Below are positions 23,901 through 36,204 of a stretch of DNA of 64,000 nt, in pieces. The position numbers were made by a program, and so were the translations under genes. How positions within the stretch are numbered: position 1 is the first letter of the stretch; each line of letters starts with the position of its first letter. The notes under the pieces are model-generated. The model was not told where the DNA came from, did not search any database, and saw only the letters and a list, made by a program, of their open reading frames with translations. The DNA is from Saururus chinensis (lineage: Eukaryota; Streptophyta; Magnoliopsida; Piperales; Saururaceae), in contig CP141141.1 in the NCBI GenBank assembly GCA_035235625.1, forward strand, positions 38,835,719 to 38,899,718, written 5' to 3'.

Positions 23901-26900
23901 GAGTTGTATATGATTTTATATGGAAAAGAGTAGTTTAGGTGGTTTGTGATGACTTTGTTCAATGGAAAGCCTGACATATAAGTGGAAAGAAAGAGGAAAG
24001 GGTAAAGAACCTGTGAAAGCGCCATTGCGTGATGTTCTAAGTGAAAGCATTAAACTTCAAGAGATGTTTATTAGTCTCAAGAAAGATTAGAGAAAAGAGA
24101 TGATCTTGTTTAGCTTCTTTCTAACTCGAATGATAAATCTCTTAGCCTAATATTGAGGGCTAGAGGCAATTAAGGATTCATCAAAATATGTGATGCCCTA
24201 AGCCCTAACCCTAGTGGAAGTAAAGACAGAAATAAGTCTAGGACAAAATAAAAGGATAAGTTCAACCCAATTGGTAGCAATTGGAGCTGTCTCTTCTATT
24301 AAGCTTTATCATTCTTGTGGATCTCACCATTATACGACCTATAGAGTAGCTTTGGTAGTCTCTTGTCTGTTTAGGCCAGTGTCATTGTCATCACCAAACT
24401 GTCCCAGTACTGCACGGAAACTGGGAACGACATGGGACACATAAGAATGAATAGCATCACCTTCCAGAAGATATGCTACTGAACACAGCGTATTCAATAG
24501 TTAGAGAGCTCCAAACAGTAGGCTTTAACATGTCATTGGGATTTAATCCTGTTTAGGCAATACCTCATGGCGGTTAAGTGCAATTAACCGTTATGAGAGG
24601 GTTGCTGTTGGGAAAACCCGGTCATTTCTCTTACTCCAGGTAGGAGGCGACTTTTTTGGCTCTCCTGTAGAGTTGGTGTCTCATTGGCATACCCAAATAA
24701 CTGACCATGATGCCTTCTTCATGGTCAGATGCAATCTGATAAGTGTCTCTTTCCCTAACTTTTGTGCTATGGGGACGATCTGAAGCTCAATATCAGCTTT
24801 CAACACAATGCAGAATTTAGAAACCATGACTATAGCCTATATAAATACACAGGACTGCAGTTTTTTAGCTTCTTATTATATACGTACCGTGTCAAAACTG
24901 ACTATAAATTACTAATTTGACAATCTGTTTCCTAAAAAGCACATTGTTTCACATTATATCTCATCTGTACTGTTGCATGCAAACTTATTATGCATTGATA
25001 TTTAATAACTGATAGGCTTTTGATTTAATCACATTTCTCTTTTTGAACCCAAAATTATGACTTGTGATCGCATCAAGAGCTTATCTAATCATGAAAGCTT
25101 TTGGATGCTAAATAAGATGAGCATCAAGAGCTTATCTCATCAAGAAAACTTTTGGATGCTAAATAAGATGATTTATACAACTATCGTGACTCTAATGCTA
25201 TTTCTTATGATCTTGTTGAGGTTGTAGTATCCACTAAAGATACATAGCTTTACTTGAGTGTAAAAGTACGAAGCTGAGCTTCTATGTTGTCCCGACTTTA
25301 CTAATGAACATTTTTTTGCTTCCTTGGTAAGTTTGTTTCTTGATGGTTAATATTCTTTCTTCCTGTGGCCAAACTTGTTTTACTTTAATGATCTCCTTTT
25401 AATAACTGTCTATTCTCAACCGCTTTAGCACTTGTCTGTTTCTATCTTTTCTTTGGCCTTTCAGGAGATATCTAGCGTATAATTTAACACCAGTTGGTGG
25501 AGTTGCGGCACTTATATCTCGAAATGGAGAACCAGGCCCCATTTTGTCAATCAGCTCTATTTTATCACCTCTTCCTCTATCTGGAGACATAAGCTTGCCT
25601 GTTGTGGTTCTGGGATGCTTCCTTGTTTGTCATAATGGTGGACGTCATCTTTTCAACTACCATGACACCAATCAATCATCTGAGTGGCAGTCTAATAATG
25701 TTGGAAACCGCCTAACCGAAGCTTGGAATAAAGAGCTTATGTGTTGTGTTCGCGATTCCTATGTAGAAATGATCCTAGAATTTCAAAAATTACGTAAGGA
25801 GCCTTTGAGTTCTAGTCTTGAACCCAATGCTGGGCATGCAGTCAGTCTAGTTTTGCAAGCTTATGGTGATCGCTTATACTCGTTCTGGCCAAAGTCTAAA
25901 TCTCATTTGGTATCCACTGAGCAGTCTGATGGTGACATCAACAATTCAAGTTCATCAAATGCTTTTGATGCAGATTGGAAATGTTTGATTGAACAAGTTG
26001 TACGGCCTTTCTATGCTCGCCTTGTAGATCAACCCGTCTGGCAGCTCTACTCAGGAAGCGTGGTAAAAGCTGATGAAGGCATGTTTCTTTCGCACTCAGG
26101 CAATAATTTGGGGACCAATTTGCCTCCTGCTACCGTTTGTAGCTTTATTAAAGAGCATTACCCTGTTTTTTCAGTTCCATGGGAATTGGTTACTGAAATC
26201 CAGGGTGTGGGTGCTACTGTGAGAGAAATCAAACCTAAGATGGTCCGAGATCTATTGAAGGCTTCTTCCACATCTATTGTGCTCCGATCTGTTGAAACTT
26301 ATGTGGATGTTCTGGATTACTGTTTGGGAGATATCCAGGTACCTGACGCAAATAATTTGCATGATACTAATGTGTTGGATGGTCCTGTTGCTGGGGTTTC
26401 TGTTGGTGAAATCCATGTGTCTGGGGGAAGAAGTGTAAGTAGAACTACTACGCCTCTAGAATCAAATGTATATGTGTCGCGATCTCAACATGCTCCTCAC
26501 CAGGCTCCTGAAGCTCTAGAAATTGTTTCAAATCTTGGAAGAGCACTGTTTGATTTTGGTCGTGGTATTGTTGAGGATATTGGCCGGGCTGGTGATTCAT
26601 CAATTAATTTGAATAATATGGAAGGATCTAGTGCAGACACTGATTGGCATTTGCGATCTATTGCTGCTGAGCTCAGAGGCTTACCATGTCCAACTGCTAC
26701 AAAGCATCTTGCTAGATTGGGTGTAACTGAGCTTTGGGTTGGCAGCAAAGAGCAGCAATTATTAATGGTCCAGCTAGCAGCTAAGTTCGTGCACCCAGAA
26801 TGCCTTGGAAGAGAATCTTTAGCAGCAATATTTTCGAACCCAGTCATCCACAAGTTCTTAAAATTACAGAGTTTTTCACCAACTTTACTGTCAAATCATA

Positions 26901-29900
26901 TGAAATTACTTTTCAGCGAACATTGGGTAACTCATGTAATGAATTTAAGTAGTTCTCCTTGGATTTCATGGGATCATAATTTGACTGACGGTGGTCCTTC
27001 CACAGAATGGATACGGTTGTTTTGGAAAACTTTTGGTGGTCTTGATTATTTCGCTCTCTTTTCTGATTGGCCCCTTATTCCTGCCTTCCTAGGTAGGCCT
27101 GTCTTGTGCCGTGTAAGGGTTCAGAATTTGGTGTTTATTCCACCAATTACTGAACCGAGTTTGGAAAATAGGGCCTCAGTGTCAAATGTATCTGAGTTCA
27201 ATACTGCTGAATCTGAACTGATGCAGAGTTATTTATTAGCATTTGAAAAGACTCAATCTACATACCCTTGGTTATTTCCATTTCTGAATCAGTGTAACAT
27301 TCCAGTGTACGATATGTCCTTCTTAGGTTGTTACTCGCCTCAGTGTCTACCTTTACTTGGTCAATCACTTGGTCATGTCATTATTTCGAAGTTGCTTGCT
27401 GCTAAACATGCTGGTTACTATTCTGAACCTGTTTCTTTCTCAGATAAGGATTGTGATAATTTGTTTGCGCTTTTTGCATTGGATTTTAGTTCTTCCATTG
27501 GCCCAACTTGTACAAGAGAAGAGCTTGATGTGCTTCGCACTCTGCCTATCTACAAAACTGTTGTGGGGACTTATATGCACTTGAATAACCAAGATCAGTG
27601 CATAATTCCTCCAGGTTCATTCTTTAAGCCCTGTGATGAACGATGCCTTTCTTATCCAGTTGATTCAGGAGGAGCTTCATTGTTGCATGCCTTAGGAGTT
27701 CCGGAGTTGCATGATCAAGATATACTGGTGAGGTTTGCATTGCCTGGTTTTGAAGGAAAATCTCAGGATGAGAAGGAAGATATCTTAATTTATGTATATG
27801 TGAACTGGCAAGAATTGCAATCAGAATCTGTAGTCTCTACTCTAAAAGAGACAAAGTTTGTGCGAAATGCAAATGAGCTTTCTGTGAAGTTATTCAAACC
27901 TAAAGATCTACTTGACCCTTGTGATTCTTTGCTAGCATCGGTGTTCTGTGGGGATAATGCTAAATTTCCTGGTGAGAGATTTGTTGCTGATGGGTGGCTA
28001 CATATCTTGAGGAAAACTGGACTTCGGACATCTTCAGAGCCAGATATGATGCTGGAGTGTGCAAAAAAGGTTGCACTGCTTGGGAATGAGGCAATGAAAT
28101 GCATAGAGGATTCTGATGATTTTGAAGCAAATCTCTCTGACATGCAACCTGGAATTGAAATTGAAATATGGAATTTGGCTGTATCTGTTGTTGATACTAT
28201 ATTAAGGAACTTTGCCTCTGTATATAGTAATAACTTTTGTAGTCAGCTTGGCAAAATTGCATTTGTACCTTCTCAGAAGGGTTTTCCAAGTATTGGTGGG
28301 AAGAAGGGTGGGAGAAGAGTTCTGACATCGTACAGCAAAGCTATTTTGTTGAAAGATTGGCCTTTGGCCTGGAGCTGTGCTCCGATACTTGCTGCACATA
28401 ATGTGATCCCACCAGAATACTCATGGGGAGCATTTCAGTTGCGGAGCCCACCTTCTTTCTCCATGGTCTTTCAGCATTTACAGGTACATATTGCCAAACT
28501 TCTTATTTAAATTGAATGGTACATTCTTCTTGTACTTGTATGCATGAAAAGCCGCCCCCTTGAGATCTAGGAGCTTGCCAAGGTGGTGTGATAAAATTCC
28601 AAGGAGAGGATCTTGGCCAAGATCCTTCCCATGACATTTAAGGTTTTTTAAAAGAAGAGGTTGATAAAGGAAAATTCTTAAAAACAGATTTTTTTAATAA
28701 GTTGTTGATAGAAGGAAATTGGAAAGAATCTCAGCGGAGATCCTCTCAAAATTTCCTCTTATGCAGATTATTTAAAAAAAATCCTTTGTATGCTGATCCA
28801 TTAATATACACGAATCTTTTAAGCTGTATATACATGGATCAAGAAAATTTCCTTATAGAAACCTTTTTCCTAATTTTATTTCACAAATAAAACTTTCCTC
28901 ATCTCGCCGAGATAATCTTTAATTTTTAGCCTTCTGAGACGGCAGCCAACTCTGAGATGGCAATCCTTGCTTGTATGTATGTCCTTAATCAGAGGTAAAA
29001 TGACCCAGGTTGTGGGAAGAAATGGTGGTGAAGGCACTCTGGCACACTGGCCCACTTCATCGGGCGTTATGAGTGTAGAGGATGCATCTTCTGAAGTTTT
29101 AAGTTACCTAAATAATGTTTGGGGCTCTCTATCTGCTGCAGGTCAGTAAAAGGTTCCAACATGTTTATTAAAAGTGTTGCCATTATTGATGAGGTGTTTG
29201 ATTTGTCCCACATGCAACCATAATTACTGTTTGCCTTCCTGTGCATGTTCATTTGTGTTGGTTGGTATCAGTCAATGTGGTGCCCAAACATAACTGGAGA
29301 AGGGCCACACATCAAACATTTTCTTAGATTGTTTGTGATTTTTATTCAAAGTACGCCATTCGTGGTATGTTTTAATTGTTAATGTCTATCTGTTCATGAG
29401 GTGCTAGACTGCAGCTTGGTAATTTTTGAGATGGATAGAGATCTTGTTATGGTGACATAATTAAGTTTGATTGAGCCCCATTTAAAGCTGAGACATCCTT
29501 TTCTTGCAGATGTATCTGAGTTGCTGAAAGTGGCCTTTATACCAGTTGCAAATGGCACACGTTTGGTCACTGCAAACTCGCTATTTGTGCGTCTGACGAT
29601 TAATCTCTCACCATTTGCTTTCGAACTTCCTACTTTTTGTCTCCCATTTCTTAAAATCCTGAAGGATATTGGACTTCAAGATGAGCTTTCTGTTGCCTAT
29701 GCAAAGGAGCTTCTTATAAATATTCAAAGATCACGTGGATATCAGAGGTTGAATCCAAATGAGCTTCGGGCTGTTATGGAAATCCTGTACTTTATTTGTC
29801 ATGAAGATAATCAAGAAAAGTTCGATCAAACTGGTGGGGAGATGGAAGCAATAGTTCCTGATGATGGGTGCAGGCTTGTTCTGGCCAAGTCGTGTGTTTA

Positions 29901-31688
29901 TGTCGATTCTTGGGGATCCCAGTTTGTCCAGAGCATAGATATTTCAAGGCTAAGATTTGCACATTCTGATCTATCGGAGAAGATATGCATAAACTTGGGT
30001 ATAAAAAAGCTGTCAGATGTGGTAGTTGAGGTAACATTTACTTTAACTCCTTGACTTTGTTGCGGTATGTAGTTTTTGTTTATAGTATCCAGTTCGGTTA
30101 TAGATACGTCTACAATTGTTACAGGAACTTGACCCTGAGCAGGAGTTGGAGGCGGTGGATCAGTTTGGACCAGTTCAATTAGAGAAGATTAAAGACAAGC
30201 TTAATAGTGGATCTTTACATGCTTCACTGTGGACCATCTTAAAGGGCCTAACTGATTACTCTTTTTCATCTGAAGGTGTTAACTTTGACCAGATACAGAC
30301 TTCTCTGGAATCCACAGCGCAGAAGATACAATTTGTTCGGTCTATCCACACTAGGTTTTTGTTGTATCCATCGTCTGTAGACATAACACACACAAAGGCT
30401 TCAGTTATTCCTGACTGGGACCACGCATTAAAAAACCGAACCCTTCACTTCATAGATAAACAAGGCGATCTCATTCTAGTAGCTGAACCGCCTAGTTATA
30501 TGTCTGTCTTTGATATTATTGCCATTGTTGTGAGCCGGGTCTTGCACTTGTCATTTGTTTTACCTGTTGGGTCCTTATTTTCGTGCCCAGTGGGTTCAGA
30601 GAAGGAAATCCTTAATATACTAAGACTTGGGTCTGACAGGGGCATTGTGGAAGCGGGAGGAAGTAGTGAGAGATTGGTTGGTAGAGTATTGTTACCACAA
30701 GATGTTCTTCAAGTTCAGTTTCACCCCTTGAGACCATTTTACAAAGGAGAGATAATAGCTTGGAGATCAAGAAAGGACGGTGATAAGTTGAAGTATGGTT
30801 GTGTTCTAGAAGATGTGAGGCCGTCTGCTGGTCAAGCCCTTTATAGGTTTATGGTGGAGTCAGGACCTGGTGAGACCCAGTCTCTTTTATCTTCTCAAGT
30901 TTTCTCATTCAGAAGCATCTCGTTCGTAGATGAAGGATCTCCTTCGAAATTTACATTTGCTAGCCAAAAGGATGTGACTGGGGAGCATTTGCTGGCCCCT
31001 AAAGGTGCTGCTACTGCCAACACAAGGTCTCATCAGGTACAAGATAGGCCTATACTCAGAAGTAATTTACACGATTTACATTTAGTATATTATCATTCAC
31101 CAGTAAATAATATTCAGAATAAGAAAGAAGAACTCTAACCATTATCATTGTGACAGGTGGCTAATGAACTACAATATGGCAGAGTATCTTCAGAGGAACT
31201 TGTGCAGGCAGTTCATGAGATGTTGTCTGCTGCTGGAATCAATATGGATTCTGAGAAGCAAACTCTGCTTCAAACAACTCTAACGCTGCAGGAAGAGCTT
31301 AGAGAATCCCAGGCAGCTCTTTTACTTGAACAGGTAACTTTGCAGCTTACTCTAAAGGTCATATAAGATTCGTTGTTCTTTGGTTTTTGGTACATCGATA
31401 TCATCATTATGGTTTTGACGTATCATTACTTCAAGTTGTCTGTGTTCGTTTATATCTTAGTGAAGTGGCTAATGATTATAATGTCTTCAGGAAAAAGCTG
31501 ATGCTGCAGCACAGGAAGCTGAGTCAGCTAAGGCTGCATGGTCATGTCGGATATGTCTGAATGCTGAAGTTGATACTGCGTTGAATCCTTGTGGACATGT
31601 CTTATGTCGGATATGCTCAGCTGCTGTTTCACGTTGTCCATTTTGTCGGCTTCAGGTTTCAAAAGCCTTGAGAATTTTTAGGCCATAA
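8910..31688 (+). CDS. Giant sacsin-like protein with C-terminal RING finger
   Basis: Thirteen exons: 8910-9250, 9500-10226, 10335-16348, 16800-18295, 18377-18640, 19555-19775, 19885-20156, 25465-28483, 29009-29141, 29510-30030, 30125-31036, 31157-31333, 31491-31688. All junctions are GT-AG with matching phases; the sum is 14,295 nt, 4,764 residues, near the roughly 4,700 of the Arabidopsis homologue as I remember it (At5g23110). Three sacsin repeats with HSP90-type ATP-binding folds start near residues 10, 1386 and 2806. Repeats 1 and 2 keep ELIQNADDAGA / ELVQNADDAGA and GRFG(V/L)GFN; repeat 3 has LLELADCCTATK and YGLGLL, so it probably does not hydrolyse ATP. A charged helical stretch precedes a C3HC4 RING (CRIC...CGHVLCRIC...CPFC, residues about 4718-4751), ending shortly after. 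By family knowledge it is a large chaperone-like protein, perhaps a ubiquitin ligase; substrate unknown. Start chosen for ACCATGG context and the family's N-terminus. No breaks seen. Confidence 0.93.
23146..23546. mobile_element. Fold-back (MITE-like) element inside intron 7
   Basis: The left arm (from about 23155: TTGCTCTTTTGTTTAAGTGT, TAGTGTAGTTT, AAGGGGTAGTTTAGT, GTCCTTCACTTAAGTGAGGAC, TGTCTTTTCTTGTTATT) is repeated inverted in the right arm ending near 23540 (AATAACAAGAAAAGACAGTA, GTCCTCAAGTGAAGGAC, ACTAAACTACCCCT, AAACTACACTA). The arms are about 140 bp with a loop near 100 bp, so the transcript would fold into a long imperfect hairpin. No ORF. I could not fix a target duplication. Confidence 0.75.
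25070..25165. repeat. Two-copy tandem duplication, about 48 bp
   Basis: The unit GCATCAAGAGCTTATCT ... CTTTTGGATGCTAAATAAG occurs twice head to tail with three or four differences, 300 bp before exon 8. Confidence 0.9.
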
Positions 31689-31721
31689 GGGTTAAACATG
31701 GGATGAGGATAATATCTGATG

Positions 31722-31890
31722 GAAAAATCTGATGCTGCAGTAACAAATGGGGCACTTTTGTGTCGGACATGTCATCAGTGCTGAAATTTGTACTGCCAAA
31801 GTCCTTGTAGACGTGCGTTATGTCATACACATTGGTGATATTGTGAGGTCGGTTAAAAAACCTTGAATATTTTCAGGCTTATGGGTACAA
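31722..31890 (+). pseudogene. Decayed tandem copy of the sacsin RING exon
   Basis: Starting GAAAAATCTGATGCTGCAG the sequence parallels the terminal exon (GAAAAAGCTGATGCTGCAG at 31491). It then follows TGTCGGACATGTC... CTGAAATTTGTACTGCC, CTTGTAGACGTGCGTTATGTC and, at the end, CCTTGAATATTTTCAGGC. About 40 nt between the opening and the first Cys pair are missing and many substitutions destroy the reading frame. The similarity includes a little of the intron before the exon, so the duplication was genomic and local. It lies 33 bp after the functional stop codon, in the presumptive 3' UTR or a downstream exon. Confidence 0.75.
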
Positions 31891-32043
31891 CCATTTTTTC
31901 AAGAGATACTTTTACTTCATTGAATCGTTTGCTGACTTGGTTTAGGGATTCCATCTCCCAGGTAAGTTACAAAAAAATAACATATGGTTGAGCATTACTT
32001 ATTTGCCAAGAAGGTTTATTCTAAGGACTTGATAATCAGTTGG

Positions 32044-32516
32044 GTAGGGGTGTTAACAAGCCCAGTCGAGTATTGCCCTGGCTTGACTTGAGCTTGAAAT
32101 TTGAACCCCTAGCTTGAACTCAACTCAAACTCTAATAAGGCTTGAATCATTTAGCTCGAACTTGACTCGGTTAGCAAACTTGAGGCTTAACTCAAACTCG
32201 AGCTTGAACCTCCTACATAAGAAACTTAGTTTAGGCTTGAAATGGGTACCAATCTGGCTCAATTTTTTTATAATAATCTAACTTAAGTAATATATATTAT
32301 GTATTAAAATTTGTAAATTAATTCAAGCTCAACCTTGAACCTGATTTGATTTGAGCCAAATCTGAGTTCCGTTCAAGTTGAGCTGAGTTGAGTTAAGATG
32401 TTTGAGTTGAATTCTGGTTGAGTTTTCTTCGAGCTGAGCTCAGTTTGAGCCAAGTCCAGTCTAGCTGGTCTAGTCAGCTCTGCTCAACCAGCCACCGTCA
32501 TTTGTTAACACCCTAG
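32044..32516. mobile_element. hAT-like MITE with CTCGAGCTTGA-type arms
   Basis: The ends are TAGGGGTGTTAACAA and TTTGTTAACACCCTA, inverted with one mismatch. The flanking hexamer AGTTGG (32038-32043 and 32517-32522) is repeated on both sides as a candidate target duplication. The interior is rich in TTGAGCTTGA and its complement, so the whole element folds on itself. No ORF. The family is the same as the larger copy at 59.3-60.8 kb. Confidence 0.75.
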
Positions 32517-32827
32517 AGTTGGACATTACTAAGTTGCAAAAAAAAAAAAAGGTTAGACATTATGCCACCTTTTTGCAGTAGTTATGCTATGCTAACGAGT
32601 ATCAACTGTTTTCATTTAATATTTGTAAATGTTGCCCCGTGTGATGTATGGTGGAAGAAAAACCTCATTAAGCTATGGACCAGATCTTTCAATTCTCCAA
32701 TCAAGAATGTTTTCTGTTTTGTATGTATTTTAGATTCTATTTAATATCTTCATTTCCAGAGTTTGGAGAAATCACCACTCAAGAATCTTCCATGGCGTAG
32801 TGAACCATAAGAGATTGCTTCTATACC

Positions 32828-33210
32828 AAATCAAGAATGAGGCAAAGCTGTATCTAACGTCTATTCATTTGATTGCAGAGGTGTCCACAATGAATCCGTA
32901 GGAGTTCCTAGTGTAATCTTCATTGTGATCATTGTATTCCCCCTTTTAATTTTACTATATTTGAATCGAGAACGAGGCAAACTGTAACGTCTATTCATTT
33001 GATTGCAGAGGTGTTTGCTACGAATCCCTAGTTCCTAGTTTAATATTCATTGTGATCCCTTTTACTATATTTGAAACGAGATGAGGCACAGCTGTACCTA
33101 ACGTCTATTCAATTGATTGCAGAGGCGTGTCTTCAATGAATCCCTAGGAATTCCTAGTGTAATCTTCATTGTGATCATTGTATACCCCCTTTTTAAGTTT
33201 TCTATACCTG
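32828..33210. repeat. Three-copy tandem repeat in the sacsin 3' flank
   Basis: Copies start near 32831, 32961 and 33071 (period 110-130 bp). Each contains GAGGCA, AACGTCTATTCA(T/A)TTGATTGCAGAGG, AATCC(C/G)TAG, and TTCATTGTGATC. In every copy TTGATTGCAG looks like a splice acceptor. A T-rich tail follows each copy. Confidence 0.85.
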
Positions 33211-36204
33211 CCAGTCAAAATTCCCCCTCTTCCCAAGGTAAAAACATCTCGATACAGTTTAAACAATTTAGAGATTTAGCATAAATACTGGAAAGGGTTG
33301 CGTTGATCAAGGACTAAGATTGCTTGGAGAAATAAGGAAGAAATCTTTATCCACCATTTTCTATTGTAATACATATAATTTTAATTTTAAGATGATTGTA
33401 TATGTCCGATGTTGGTTGATAATGAGAAATAATCTGCTCCAAGAGATTTATCGTGAAGTTTTCCAGTGACTGATTGCCAATAGGTACAGAAGGGATCAGC
33501 ATTTTGTTTGGTTTACCAATTATTCCATTCTCACTCGTCTCTCAGGGGTAAACCCTAAATTGATTCATTGGGCAAATTTTTATGTTTAGGACATGGATGC
33601 TATAAAGATCTTCACAAGTTCTGTGCTTTTGCAGGTTTCCCAAATCCTCAAAAAATCTGTCCATAAAAGGGGATACGGCGTAGAAAAGACGGTGTAGAAT
33701 TAGTTTGTTTGTGTATTTTTTTTGGGTAACTTGAGATGTTGCAGCAGATTGCATCATTTCTAAGCATTTTTTATGCGCATTGCTCACCATGAGCCTAAGG
33801 AATACATGTGAAGCGTTTATTTTTTATATCAATAGCACATACGATAGCGCACGCTAATGTAAGGAACATTTATGTTAATATGCGCTAGTGTGCTCTGTTG
33901 ATCTAAAAAATGAATGTTTTATATGTGTTCCGCTCATAGTTAGAAAGAAACATAAAAAACGCTTCCCAGTCCTAGAACTTCGGGCTTCCTTGTCACTACC
34001 TCTGCACGGCAATCTGATAACGAATAAGTATCAAAGCCTCTCTTAATTGTTTCCTCAAGTTCATCTTTTCTTTTTCAAGAGAAGACGCAAGGCATACTGG
34101 CAGAGTAGGGGTTTGACTTTGATAGAAATGTGATGCCTACCTACACATGAGAGAGCAAGTACTGCTTGTAACTTAGTGCCCAACATAAATCAATGCCTGT
34201 AACTTTGTCAAAAGCCTTAATAATCGTTTGAAATAAAAAGCACAACAAATTATCGTCAAATCTAATTATAGTGAGCTTAATGTATGGACTAAAACATCAA
34301 ATTATCATTGTTGTTATTATTATTATAATTATTAGAGTGTTGTTGTTGTTTTTATTTTGCAATTCAAACAGAGGAGGAGACATGACTTGGGACAACTCTA
34401 AAAGTGTGTTTGCCCTTTCAAGCATCCCTTTCATTAGTTCCTCCCTCTATAAACGCTTCTATCGTGGGTCCCACTTAAATATGACATGTCACCACCATGC
34501 CCACCGGAAATGTGGGTCCAGCCATGGCAAACCCAACATCCAGAGCGTGCGTGCCTAACAATCTGTCGGTGACCAAAGAAAAAGCGACTAAAATCGGGCC
34601 AATTAACAAAAAGCTCGTTGAATTAGATTAGTACCGCTCGCTCCTTAACATACCCCTTCCGTCCCACTTTAATAGTCCATATTGGAAAAAAAATTATTGC
34701 AAATTAATTCTCATGCGTTGATTAGTAGCAACAAAGCATCTAATGCGCTGCTCGTAGTTACGTTAAATTTTGTTCATTGTTTGATTAGTAGCTAAAAAAG
34801 CCTCTAATATGGTTCTCGTAGCTACATTAGAAAAGCAGGCGTTTTTGTTTAAAACGAATTGTGAATGCAAGAAAAAGTCGTATGGACGTTGAAAAAGCAG
34901 AATGCACTTGTGTCCAAACTAGAGCTCTTCCCTATCACTTCTTTCTGACGCATTCTTAATAGCTAATCAACAGTATATTAAGGATGAAGTAAGTTTTATC
35001 ACGTATGATTTTTACATTATTAAAATAATTTTATTTTAAAATATCAAATTATTAAATTTCTTAGCTTGGATGGCATTTAGTTCGTGTAGCTATTCCCGGG
35101 ATTAAGGGGGCAGTATGTCCCATGAAATAATTTCTTAAAAATGTCTAAATTTGTGCAAAACATGTTGTAGACCAAGTACAATATGCGTATGAATCAAGCG
35201 TTTTCTCAATCTCCTAATTCTAGGCTCACTATCTTTTACACCATTTCTTCAATCCTAATAACTAATGTACGACAGTGGGAGATTTTCAGTTTCCATTGAA
35301 AGGCCTATTACCGAATGCTAAGCTAGCTGAACGCTCGCATTGATGGCACAAGCCTCTCCTATTGTGGAACTAGAAAGAAATGAAAATTACTCTCTTTATT
35401 TTAAATTAATAACTTTATTTTAAAAAATAAAATTTTATTAAATAATAAAACTTACATCTAAGAAAAGAGAATAAATTTATGATAAATTTAATTTAAAAGT
35501 AGGAGTTGGATTTACATATGACTGACCTTATGAGCCTGGGTATCACATGCCATCGAATCTTAATTAGATGGCTCATAATGTCCAACCTCACGCGCATTTA
35601 ATTTTTGGGGTAATTCTTGCTAAGACCTAGAGGTTATCTATATTTACATATAGATATTGGTCCATAAAAAAATTATTTTATATATAATAATATAATTTTA
35701 TTGTTGTCTACCGTGGTAATAGTAAAATATAAATAACTAATAAATCGAATGAGTCGCATAGCTTCTCATTTATTATAACATAGGCCTTTACGGTGGCCAT
35801 TGGTGTATAAATTTTTTTTTTTATATTTTTAAAGAAAAAATTTATTTTATAATGGGTCTAGGGGTTCTAAGGAGGTACTTGGGCTGTCTTATTAAATTTA
35901 TGGTAAGCGGGATTGGCTTTACAAGAGAATTTATTGCAAACGTATAATAAGTAAAATTATACAGTATAATTCTACTCTATAAACCTAGTGGTAAATTAAT
36001 TAGACTGTTTGTCATTATTTAGGAAGAACCGCTAATTTTTTTCCTTGATTAAATACGTCCGAAATTTCTGATCTATATAATTATCCAACTTTCCTTCGTA
36101 ATCTGTTCAAACTTGTTCGACTCGAACCGGATCCCACTTTCCTTTTTTTTTTTGGTCAATTTGATGTGATTACGGGGAGTGGAGTGCGCCGACAGTTTGG
36201 CGAG
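33211..36204. other. Intergenic region between sacsin-like and LysM genes
   Basis: Apart from the fold-back at 33.8 kb I see no gene. The stretch is AT-rich, with Stowaway-like CCTTCCGTCCCAC wording near 34.66 kb and a self-complementary AAATAAT-rich segment at about 35.39-35.52 kb. The last 100 bases before 36205 are probably the LysM promoter and leader. Confidence 0.5.
33786..33955. mobile_element. Short fold-back MITE
   Basis: AAGCGTTTATTTTTTATATC ... CGCACGCTAATGT is mirrored by ACATTTATGTTAATATGCGC ... GATCTAAAAAATGAATG. The centre AAGGA forms the loop of a hairpin with arms of about 60-70 nt. No ORF. Confidence 0.6.

Larger units (their letters stand above)
20157..25464 (+). other. 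Intron 7 of the sacsin-like gene, 5.3 kb, repeat-bearing
   Basis: The flanking exons join in frame (ag|g at residue R, then RYLAYNLTPVGG). The intron is about ten times longer than the others. It carries a fold-back element (23146-23546), a 48-bp tandem duplication (25070-25165) and otherwise AT-rich sequence without coding homology. Confidence 0.85.

Noticed and set aside
24214-24444. 76-codon ORF inside intron 7 of the sacsin-like gene
   Set aside because: No motif, no splice signals in phase with exons 7 or 8, and those exons join perfectly without it.
31741-32000. Possible continuation of the sacsin CDS after 31688
   Set aside because: The RING exon ends with a stop shortly after the last Cys pair as in the family, and the following similarity is a broken duplicate.
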